The position numbers were made by a program, and so were the translations under genes. The notes beneath the pieces were generated by a model that ran no database searches, had not been told where the DNA came from, and saw only the letters and a list, made by a program, of their open reading frames with translations. 7,899 nt of DNA, from contig QWQL01000097.1 in NCBI GenBank assembly GCA_003670825.1, positions 1-7,899 on the forward strand, written 5' to 3'. Positions 1 through 5,604 of this stretch are shown piece by piece. Numbering within the stretch: position 1 is the first letter of the stretch; each line of letters opens with the position of its first letter. Origin of the DNA: Planctomycetota bacterium (GTDB taxonomy: Bacteria > Planctomycetota > Planctomycetia > Pirellulales > UBA1268).

Positions 1-46
1 CGGTATACTTGCGGTGGATGGTGTCGATCAGTTCGGCATCTCGCAT
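1..46 (-). CDS. Possible 5' end of an unrecognised gene, faintly IS3 OrfB-like, cut by the left window edge
   Basis: A minus-strand frame opens at an ATG (46-44) and runs off the left edge after 15 codons, reading MRDAELIDTIHRKYT. The same frame stays open upstream to a TGA at 82-80, adding HTAVDPAISAV. The pattern D-P-x-x-S-A-x-x-R-D-A-E-L followed by I-x-R loosely recalls the region just before the HTH_21 segment of IS3-family OrfB transposases. If that is right, this is an interior piece of a broken transposase rather than a true start. No convincing Shine-Dalgarno sequence precedes the ATG. The fragment is too short for a firm identification, and the plus strand is also open here (3-143), so even the strand is uncertain. 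Confidence 0.2.
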   Translation of the reverse strand, partial: MRDAELIDTIHRKYT

Positions 47-130
47 GACCGCACTGATCGCAGGATCGACGGCCGTGTGTCAATACCATTCGGACTGATT
101 TATTGTCGTGCAACGCCTAACCCTGCGGTC

Positions 131-146
131 GCGATCTGCTGATCGC
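131..146. promoter_or_regulatory. Perfect 6-bp inverted repeat upstream of the Imm-5-like gene
   Basis: GCGATC (131-136) and GATCGC (141-146) form a perfect inverted repeat with a 4-base spacer TGCT. It lies 14 bases before the Shine-Dalgarno of the 172-642 gene. It could be an operator half-site pair or a small leader hairpin. The 9-mer CTGATCGCA that covers its right arm also occurs at 54-62. No clear -35/-10 pair was seen, and a repeat this short can arise by chance. Confidence 0.2.
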
Positions 147-171
147 AATCTTTCGCCGGCGGAAGGCTTTG

Positions 172-642
172 ATGCGTGACAAGCGGTTCGTGGCAGCCCA
201 TCGTGGTGGGCCATTGACACTTACTGAGCATCGCCTTCTCGCGGCGTGGGCCGCGGATTGCGCGGAACATTTGCTGCCGCTCTTCGAGCGTCACTGTTCG
301 GATAGTCGGCCGCGACTGGCGATCGAGGTCGGTCGGGCGTGGGTTCGAGGCGAGCTCAAGACCGGCGTCGCACAGCGGGCGGCTGTTGCGGCCCACGCCG
401 CAGCCCGTGAGGCTACTGACATGGCGGCGGTCGCGGTTGCGCGCGCGGCTGGCCACGCGGTCGCAACGGCCCACTTCGCCGATCATAGCCTGGGGCCAGT
501 AATCTATGGGGCGAAGGCCGTGGAGGCGGCAGGCGGGTCCGCCAACGACGAGCACGCGTGGCAACTCACCCGGCTCCCAGACGAAGTGCGGGCGTTGGTG
601 ATCTCGGCGCTGGAGCGACGGCGAACCAAAAGTTGCACCTGA
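172..642 (+). CDS. Putative immunity protein, Imm-5-like
   Basis: A 156-residue soluble, alanine-rich, probably all-helical protein with no signal peptide or membrane segment. Its pattern matches the Imm-5-like 'putative immunity protein' family as I remember it: an N-terminal LTxxEHRxLAAWAADCAEHLLPLFE-type helix (residues 16-39), then S-R-P-R-x-A-I-E (45-52), an RAAVAAHAAARE helix (69-80), an ARAAGHAVATAH helix (90-101) and a Y-x-x-K-A-V-E stretch (112-118). Members were proposed to protect against polymorphic toxins, from gene-neighbourhood studies; the mechanism is not known to me. ATG at 172 is chosen because GGAAGG (161-166) sits 5 bases upstream; a TTG at 169 directly precedes it in frame. 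The TGA ends at 642. The gene converges on the SulP gene and no toxin gene is visible nearby, so it is an orphan here. Family assignment is from recall of the motif pattern, not a search. Confidence 0.7.
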   Translation: MRDKRFVAAHRGGPLTLTEHRLLAAWAADCAEHLLPLFERHCSDSRPRLAIEVGRAWVRGELKTGVAQRAAVAAHAAAREATDMAAVAVARAAGHAVATAHFADHSLGPVIYGAKAVEAAGGSANDEHAWQLTRLPDEVRALVISALERRRTKSCT

Positions 643-824
643 TTGCGGCAACATGACGTGAAATCGTTGTTCACGGCGAGCTGCCGGCGTCGCCGCTGGT
701 TTGTGTCTGCGAGTCGTGCCGCGACGGGACGACAGGGTGCAGGTAGAAAACCCGCACCTACGGGGCTCGTGCTGCCACGGGTTGACAGGGAGACACTGCT
801 GCGGTCGATACGGTCGGCCACGAT

Positions 825-2786
825 TCAGAACTGCTCGAGCCGCAGCACGTCGACCGGCTCAATCCACACGGTCATCCGATCCGCGGTGAACCGAGGCTCT
901 CGAAGGGCGTCCAGGATCTTCACCGCGATTTCCGCCGGCACGATCGTCTCGAACCGGACGAGCTGCCGGCCGTCGCCCCGATCCTCGCGGCGGCCACCTC
1001 CATGGCAGGATACCGCCGTGAATCCCGACGCGCCTTGGTCTCGCACCATCGCGATGAGGTCGGCCTCCATCGCCACCGGCCCCACGACGGTGATTCGCCG
1101 CATCTGCACGGTCACCCGCCTGCGGGTGGCGTATGGATGCGCCGACGTCTGCCGATGTCCGTCGAGGCCTACGATGTCGAGCCGGAGCCCGGCCTGCTGG
1201 AAGTCGAGCGAGACTTCGTGCAGCTTCTCCATCACGCTGTGGTCCACCAGCCTCGTGCCCGCCAGGTTGACGATCACGTTGTTGTGCTGCACGAGCCCGA
1301 GCTGCTCGATCTGTCGGCGGAATGGAATCCAGTTGGTGAACACGGCGGAGCCGCTCGCGTCGATCTGCACCGTCTGGTCGTCGACGGTGGTGACCTTGAG
1401 GAACGGCTTGAAGAACGACGTCAGCGGCACGCCGTTGATCGCGTGGATCATGAACTTGAGCAGGATGCCGACTCCCACGCCGATGAGGAGGTCGGTGGCG
1501 AGCACCGCGACGATCGTGGCCACGAAGATCAGGAGCTGCTCCGAGCCGATCCTGAAGACGTTGATGAACTCGCGGGGGGATGCCAGCCGGAATCCGGTGT
1601 AGACGAGCATGGCGGCCAGCGCCGAGAGCGGGATCCGGTGGATCAGCTGCGGCACCAGGGCCACGAACGCCAGCAGGAACATGCCATGCCAGAAGTTGGC
1701 GAACCGCGTGCGGGCGCCGTTGTCGATGTTCGCCTTGCTGCGGACGATCTCGGAGATCATCGGCAGGCCGCCGATACCGGCCGCAGCGATGTTGGCGACA
1801 CCGACGGCCAGGAGGTCGCGGTTCATGTTCGTCTTCCGCTTCCACGGATCGAGCAGGTCGATCGCCTTCGCCGAAAGCAGCGATTCCACACTGCCGACCA
1901 GCGCGAACATCATCACCCACCAGATCGCGGCCACATGGGTCTGCGGTGCGGTGAACACGGAGAAGTCGGGTGTCGTGACGGCGGCGAGTAGGTTGCCGGG
2001 CACGTTGACGAGGAACGACTGCCCGACCTTGTATTCGTGGGCGGCGAAGGTGTAGGTGTGTTCATGCGCGAGATCGAACCACATGCCAAGCGGCACCGCG
2101 ACGGTAAGGACGAGCAGCTGCGCGGGAACGAACCGCAGCCAGGCGGGCCGCAGCCGCTGCCGGAGCACGGGCCAGCCAAACAGGATCAGCAGGCTCGCGA
2201 GACCGATCAGCGTGATCACGGGGTTGAGGTGGAGAATCTTTTCAGGCAGTTCGCGGAGGATCTCGAGTGGCTCGCCGCTCGCTTTCTGGCCGAAGACCAC
2301 GGGCAGCTGCTTGAGGCAGATGATCAGCCCGATGGCTGCGAGCATGCCGTGCACGACGGCGGTCGGGAAGAAGTCGGCGAGGGCCCCGGCGCGGAGCAGG
2401 CCAAAGGCGACCTGCACGAAGCCGGCCACGCACCCCACTGCGATGGCCATGCGATAGGCCTGCAGATCGGCGTCGGGATCAACGCCGCCGGTGAAGCCGA
2501 ACGACTGCATGGCCCCGAGCACGATCACGATTAGGCCGGCAGCCGGTCCCTTGATGGTGAGCTCGGAGTTGCTGAGGAAGGTCGTTACGATCGCACCCAC
2601 CACGGCGGTGAACACGCCTGCCACCGGGGGAAACCCGCTCGCCATCGAGATGCCCAGGCAGAGCGGCAGGGCGATCAGAAAGACGAGAAATCCACTGGTC
2701 ACGTCCTGGCGGAAGGAGGTTACAAAGCCGTCCATGCCGCGAGGGATGTCGCGAGTGACGCCGGGGCCGTGGTCTGACGGGTTCAT
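825..2786 (-). CDS. SulP-family anion (probable bicarbonate) transporter with STAS and C-terminal PII/SbtB-like domain
   Basis: A 653-residue inner-membrane protein. Residues ~24-450 are the polytopic SulP core: a first segment FLVFLIALPLCLGISMASG (33-51), the sulfate-transporter signature around NSELTIKGPAAGLI (73-86), and a GSVESLLSAKAID loop (298-310) followed by GGLPMISEIVRSKANI (339-354). Residues ~465-557 form a STAS domain (VQIDASGSAVFTNW, then IVNLAGTRLVDHSVMEKL). Residues 562-653 are an extra ferredoxin-like, PII/SbtB-like domain: MRRITVVGP, then GASGFTAV (585-592), a short Gly/Arg-rich T-loop (594-609), VRFETIVP (610-617) and a final strand WIEPVDVLR (641-649). SulP members include the bicarbonate transporter BicA; position in a DAB operon supports HCO3- as substrate, though sulfate or other anions cannot be excluded. 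The start is fixed by ATG at 2786 with GGAGAG six bases upstream. It overlaps the preceding stop as ATGA, so it is probably translationally coupled. The frame is open further upstream to 2999, but that part is out-of-frame sequence of gene 3. Confidence 0.93.
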   Translation of the reverse strand: MNPSDHGPGVTRDIPRGMDGFVTSFRQDVTSGFLVFLIALPLCLGISMASGFPPVAGVFTAVVGAIVTTFLSNSELTIKGPAAGLIVIVLGAMQSFGFTGGVDPDADLQAYRMAIAVGCVAGFVQVAFGLLRAGALADFFPTAVVHGMLAAIGLIICLKQLPVVFGQKASGEPLEILRELPEKILHLNPVITLIGLASLLILFGWPVLRQRLRPAWLRFVPAQLLVLTVAVPLGMWFDLAHEHTYTFAAHEYKVGQSFLVNVPGNLLAAVTTPDFSVFTAPQTHVAAIWWVMMFALVGSVESLLSAKAIDLLDPWKRKTNMNRDLLAVGVANIAAAGIGGLPMISEIVRSKANIDNGARTRFANFWHGMFLLAFVALVPQLIHRIPLSALAAMLVYTGFRLASPREFINVFRIGSEQLLIFVATIVAVLATDLLIGVGVGILLKFMIHAINGVPLTSFFKPFLKVTTVDDQTVQIDASGSAVFTNWIPFRRQIEQLGLVQHNNVIVNLAGTRLVDHSVMEKLHEVSLDFQQAGLRLDIVGLDGHRQTSAHPYATRRRVTVQMRRITVVGPVAMEADLIAMVRDQGASGFTAVSCHGGGRREDRGDGRQLVRFETIVPAEIAVKILDALREPRFTADRMTVWIEPVDVLRLEQF

Positions 2787-4225
2787 GGATGGCTCTCCAG
2801 GAGGGGGGGGGCCGCGTGATGATGCCGCGACGTAAGGAGGGACGCGGCGACTTTTTCGAGCGAGCGGACGAAGGGGCCCGGCCAGAGCCCGAGGCCAAAG
2901 AGGATGATGACAAGCGCGGTGAAGGCCACGCGTTCCCTCGGCAGGAGCGCGTGCCGTGGGGCGTCGACGGTGACCTGCCCACCAAACACGTGAAACCACC
3001 CGCGCATCACGGCGATGCCTGCGAACACCGTCGCGGCGATGACGAACAGCCCGGCATGCAGGTGATCGTCGAGGCTGCCGGAGATGATCAGGTCGTCGGC
3101 GACGAACGACAGCGTGCCGGGGAAGCCGAGCGTGGCCAAACCAAACAGCAGGAAGAACGCCGCCAGGGCCGGGGCGTCGGCGAATCGCCCCTGGAGCGTC
3201 TCGATCGAGATCGCACCCCCCCGGCTCTCGAGCGCCCAGACAACCAGCCCGATGCCGGTGAGCGCCAGTCCGCTCGACACCCAGACGGCCAGCGCCCCGC
3301 AGAGTTCGGTCGGTACCGTGCCAGAGAGGCCTGCGAGCACCATCGCCGACTGGCTCATGGCGAGCATTCCCACGAGGCCGCGGGCGTCGCGCTGGACCAC
3401 GGCAAGCGCGGCGCCGTAGGCCGCCGTCATCAGGGCGGCGTTGGAGAGCACGAGCAGCTCATCGGGAACGCCGTCGGCATGGCCCACGAGCAGGCGGACC
3501 GCGGTGTAGGTGGCAACCTGAGGCATCGTCACCACGAGCGCCGTGGCCAGGGAAGCGCCGGAGAAAAGCGTGTGATACCACGAGTGAAAGGGCACCAGCC
3601 CCTTGCGGATCATTACCGCGATCGCCACCAGCCAGCCGCCTGCCGCGCCGGTCGTGCCGCTGCCCGTGAGCCAGGGAGGGTCGGCGACCAAAAGCGTGGT
3701 GCCGGAGATCATGCAAGCCAGTGCCGCTGCCATCGCCAGGCCGTAGACGCGGGCGGTGGTTCGCCCGCCCGCCGTGCTCCGGATCGTGGTCCAGGTGGCG
3801 AGAATCGATACCCCCCAGAGGATCGTCAGCGCTACCGGGTGCGACGTTGACAGCGTCGCGAATGTGATCGCGGCCCCCGCCAGGAGCCGGCGCACGCCCG
3901 GCGATGCAAATGCCCGGCGGGGGGCGACGAGCACGATGGCCATGTCGACGACCGCGACATACGGGAGCAGAATCGCCGTGAGCCCGTCGATGAGGACGAA
4001 GCTGCCCCCCGCCAGGCCGGGGCCGAACGTGGTCGGGCGACCGCTGCCGAGGTGCCAGCATGCGGCGGCCACGAGCGATGCGACCAGGGAGATCCCGACC
4101 GCGGCCGATGCCACCAGCCGCGGATCGATTCGCCGTTCCGTGAGCCGCAGCGTGACCGCGCCGACGAGCGGCGCGGCGGTGCAGACGGCCACGGCAGCGA
4201 GCGAGACGGTCTCCACAACCATCAC
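2783..4225 (-). CDS. Second NuoM/NuoL-like membrane subunit of the DAB-type inorganic carbon system
   Basis: A 480-residue, highly hydrophobic protein of the proton-conducting membrane transporter family (PF00361-like; NuoL/M/N and Mrp antiporter subunits), with about 12-14 membrane segments. The best landmarks are MIRKGLVPFHSWYHTLFSGAS (205-225), matching the TM7-8 K-x-x-x-P-x-H-x-W motif (K208), RDARGLVGMLAMSQSAMV (279-296), matching the usual DLKRLLAYSSISH segment, and GLATLGFPGTLSFVADDLI (362-380), matching the NuoM-type LPGTxxFxGE segment. Two usual charged positions differ: TM5 has ILWGVSIL where a W-E is normal, and the TM10 lysine is replaced by R282. It probably pairs with DabB and DabA in the membrane; complex I itself is unlikely since no other Nuo gene is nearby. 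The start is GTG 4225 (GTGA overlap with the DabB stop; GGAGGG five bases upstream) or the adjacent ATG 4222. The C-terminal HHHAAPPLLESHP tail includes a C9 tract. Confidence 0.88.
   Translation of the reverse strand: MMVVETVSLAAVAVCTAAPLVGAVTLRLTERRIDPRLVASAAVGISLVASLVAAACWHLGSGRPTTFGPGLAGGSFVLIDGLTAILLPYVAVVDMAIVLVAPRRAFASPGVRRLLAGAAITFATLSTSHPVALTILWGVSILATWTTIRSTAGGRTTARVYGLAMAAALACMISGTTLLVADPPWLTGSGTTGAAGGWLVAIAVMIRKGLVPFHSWYHTLFSGASLATALVVTMPQVATYTAVRLLVGHADGVPDELLVLSNAALMTAAYGAALAVVQRDARGLVGMLAMSQSAMVLAGLSGTVPTELCGALAVWVSSGLALTGIGLVVWALESRGGAISIETLQGRFADAPALAAFFLLFGLATLGFPGTLSFVADDLIISGSLDDHLHAGLFVIAATVFAGIAVMRGWFHVFGGQVTVDAPRHALLPRERVAFTALVIILFGLGLWPGPFVRSLEKVAASLLTSRHHHAAPPLLESHP
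2793..2798 (-). promoter_or_regulatory. Ribosome binding site of the SulP gene
   Basis: The minus strand reads GGAGAG, six bases before the ATG at 2786-2784. It lies inside the last codons of the preceding membrane-subunit gene. It fixes the SulP start at this ATG rather than at start codons further upstream in the same open frame. Confidence 0.65.
2803..2811. repeat. Nine-base G/C homopolymer near the end of the second membrane-subunit gene
   Basis: Nine consecutive G on the plus strand (C on the coding strand) lie 17 bases before the SulP ATG. In the reading frame of the upstream gene they read GCC CCC CCC C, which is an in-phase X-XXY-YYZ-type slippery heptamer. Long homopolymers of this kind can also change length by slipped-strand replication. 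Confidence 0.9.
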
Positions 4226-5604
4226 GGCATCCCTCCGCTCGAGTCGTGCCGCATCCGTCCCTCGGTCGAGCCTCCACCGAGCAGCGTGGTCCAGCGGCGC
4301 TCCAGCCCGTCGGCCGCCTTGAGCATCGCCATCAGGGGCAGGACGACCAGCCGGGTGACGACCGCCTCCTCGAAGCCGCGTTCCAGGGCGATGTGGTAGA
4401 GGCTGCGGCTGACCCTGCGGGGCAGCAGGCGGACGAGCGACCAGTCGGACGACCCGGGATGTCCGCCCAGGGCGGCGGCTAGTTCATGCCGATCATGCAT
4501 CGCGGAAGGAGATCGCAGAATCTGGAGGCTTCGCAGGATGGCGTGGCTGATGACGTGCACGAGTGGCACCACGCGGAGGCCGAGCCCGATCTCCGCGAGG
4601 ATGATTCCCGCCTGCGTCATCGACGCATAGGCGAGCATGCTCTTGAGGTCGGTCTGGACGCTGCCGACGATCGCCGCATGGAGGGCGGTGCCCCCGCCGA
4701 TGGCTACCAGCAGCCATGCGGCCGCCGGCGCCGCGTCGAGCACCGACTCGCAGCGGAGCAGCACGTAGGCACCCGCGTGGATCGAGAGCGCCCCGTAGAA
4801 GATTGCGCTCGACGGCGTGGGCCCTTCCATCGCCCGCGGCAGCCAGCCGGAGAAGGGCACCTGCCCGCTCTTGCCGAGGGCGGCGAAGATCAGCAGGAGC
4901 GACACCGTCAGCGCGGTCGTGCCGGGCACGAGGCAGGTGGCCTCGGGCCAGGTGCCGGCGAACAGCGCGGCGAAGTCGCCCGAGCCGGTGGCCTGGTGGA
5001 TGACGACGCTGGCGGCGAGCAGACCCACGTCGCAGACGCGGTAGGTGCAGAAGGCCCGCATGGCCGCATCGACGGCGTTGCGTCGTTCGTGAAAAAAGCC
5101 GATCAGCAGCGCCGACGAGATCCCCAGGAACTCCCAGCCGGCAAACAAGGCATCGATGCTGCCGGCGAGTACCATCAGGTTCATGCCCGTGCCGAATAGG
5201 GCCAGCAGGATGAAAAACCGGGTGAACCCCGGCTCCCGGTGGAGGTACTTGCCGGCGAACGCATTGACCAGCGCACAGAGGCCGGTCGAGAAGCAGACGT
5301 AGGGCACCGACAGCCCGTCGGCCACGAGTTCGATCGTGGCGGCATGGTGCCCGACGGCGAACATGCTGCCGAGATGGACGACATGGGCCGCGAACCCGCG
5401 GTTGATGATCATCACGAGCGTGACGAGGGCGGCGACGAACGAGGTCGTGAATGCCGCGCCGACCACCCGGGTGGTGGTCCGCTCCGAGAGCGGCCGGCCC
5501 AGCAGCGCGGGGAGACCGATGCTTGCAAGCGCGACGACGGGTGCAACGAGCTGGCAGATCACGAGCACCGACAGCGGATCGTCGAACGGGCGGGGAGGTG
5601 TCAT
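4222..5604 (-). CDS. dabB: DabB, proton-conducting membrane subunit of the DAB CO2/bicarbonate accumulation complex
   Basis: A 460-residue NuoL/MrpA-like membrane protein (PF00361). In DAB complexes DabB is thought to couple cation flow across the inner membrane to CO2 hydration by DabA. Key residues of the family are visible: TM5 glutamate in AGWEFLGISSALLIGFF (E158), TM7 lysine in AALGKSGQVPFSGWLP (K245) followed by RAMEGPTPSSA (257-267), and TM10 lysine in DLKSMLAYASMTQAG (K321). The TM12-type segment reads HAILRSLQILRSPS (354-367), with R358 where complex I subunits often have lysine. It is shorter than NuoL (~600 residues) and lacks the long C-terminal lateral helix, as is usual for DabB. 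The start is ATG 5604, overlapping the dabA stop as ATGA, with AGGGAG about ten bases upstream. The frame is open further upstream to 5820, but that is dabA sequence. The C-terminal ~75 residues are soluble and Arg-rich. It directly follows dabA and overlaps the next gene by 4 bases. Confidence 0.92.
   Translation of the reverse strand: MTPPRPFDDPLSVLVICQLVAPVVALASIGLPALLGRPLSERTTTRVVGAAFTTSFVAALVTLVMIINRGFAAHVVHLGSMFAVGHHAATIELVADGLSVPYVCFSTGLCALVNAFAGKYLHREPGFTRFFILLALFGTGMNLMVLAGSIDALFAGWEFLGISSALLIGFFHERRNAVDAAMRAFCTYRVCDVGLLAASVVIHQATGSGDFAALFAGTWPEATCLVPGTTALTVSLLLIFAALGKSGQVPFSGWLPRAMEGPTPSSAIFYGALSIHAGAYVLLRCESVLDAAPAAAWLLVAIGGGTALHAAIVGSVQTDLKSMLAYASMTQAGIILAEIGLGLRVVPLVHVISHAILRSLQILRSPSAMHDRHELAAALGGHPGSSDWSLVRLLPRRVSRSLYHIALERGFEEAVVTRLVVLPLMAMLKAADGLERRWTTLLGGGSTEGRMRHDSSGGMP
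4231..4236 (-). promoter_or_regulatory. Strong ribosome binding site of the second membrane-subunit gene
   Basis: The minus strand reads GGAGGG within the 3' end of dabB, 5 bases before GTG 4225 and 8 bases before ATG 4222. Both spacings are workable, so it does not settle which codon is used. It does rule out a start further downstream. Confidence 0.65.

Noticed and set aside
50..83. Minus-strand TTGACA (83-78) as a -35 box for the left-edge frame
   Set aside because: A perfect -35 match, but no acceptable -10 box 16-18 bases downstream (CGATCA), and the supposed gene is itself doubtful.
674..704. Hairpin CGGCGA (674-679) / TCGCCG (690-695) followed by CTGGTTTGTGT, a candidate terminator for the 172-642 gene
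   Set aside because: The stem is only 6 bp with a 10-base loop and the following bases are not a real T tract. It may act in termination but cannot be called.
713..761. Other weak hairpins in the convergent gap (713-733 with a mismatch; 739-761 with a G-T pair)
   Set aside because: Short imperfect stems without T runs on either strand. The gap 643-824 otherwise shows no gene or repeat that I can support.
643..1991. Long plus-strand open frames (643-1602 and 1002-1991) opposite the SulP gene
   Set aside because: They lie antisense to a clearly recognisable transporter, are Arg/Ser/His-rich and low in complexity, and show no domain. They are high-GC shadow frames.
825..2999. Longer SulP starting at 2999
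   Set aside because: The extra 71 residues are an out-of-frame reading of gene 3. ATG 2786 has a well-spaced GGAGAG and the ATGA overlap. The open extension matters only for the frameshift idea.
2789..3850. 353-codon plus-strand open frame opposite the second membrane subunit
   Set aside because: Antisense to a conserved membrane protein, with a charged, repetitive composition typical of shadow frames. No plausible family was recognised.
2783..5604. Assignment of the two membrane subunits to respiratory complex I
   Set aside because: No other nuo gene is present, and both are directly linked by overlaps to dabA and a SulP gene. The DAB context explains them better.
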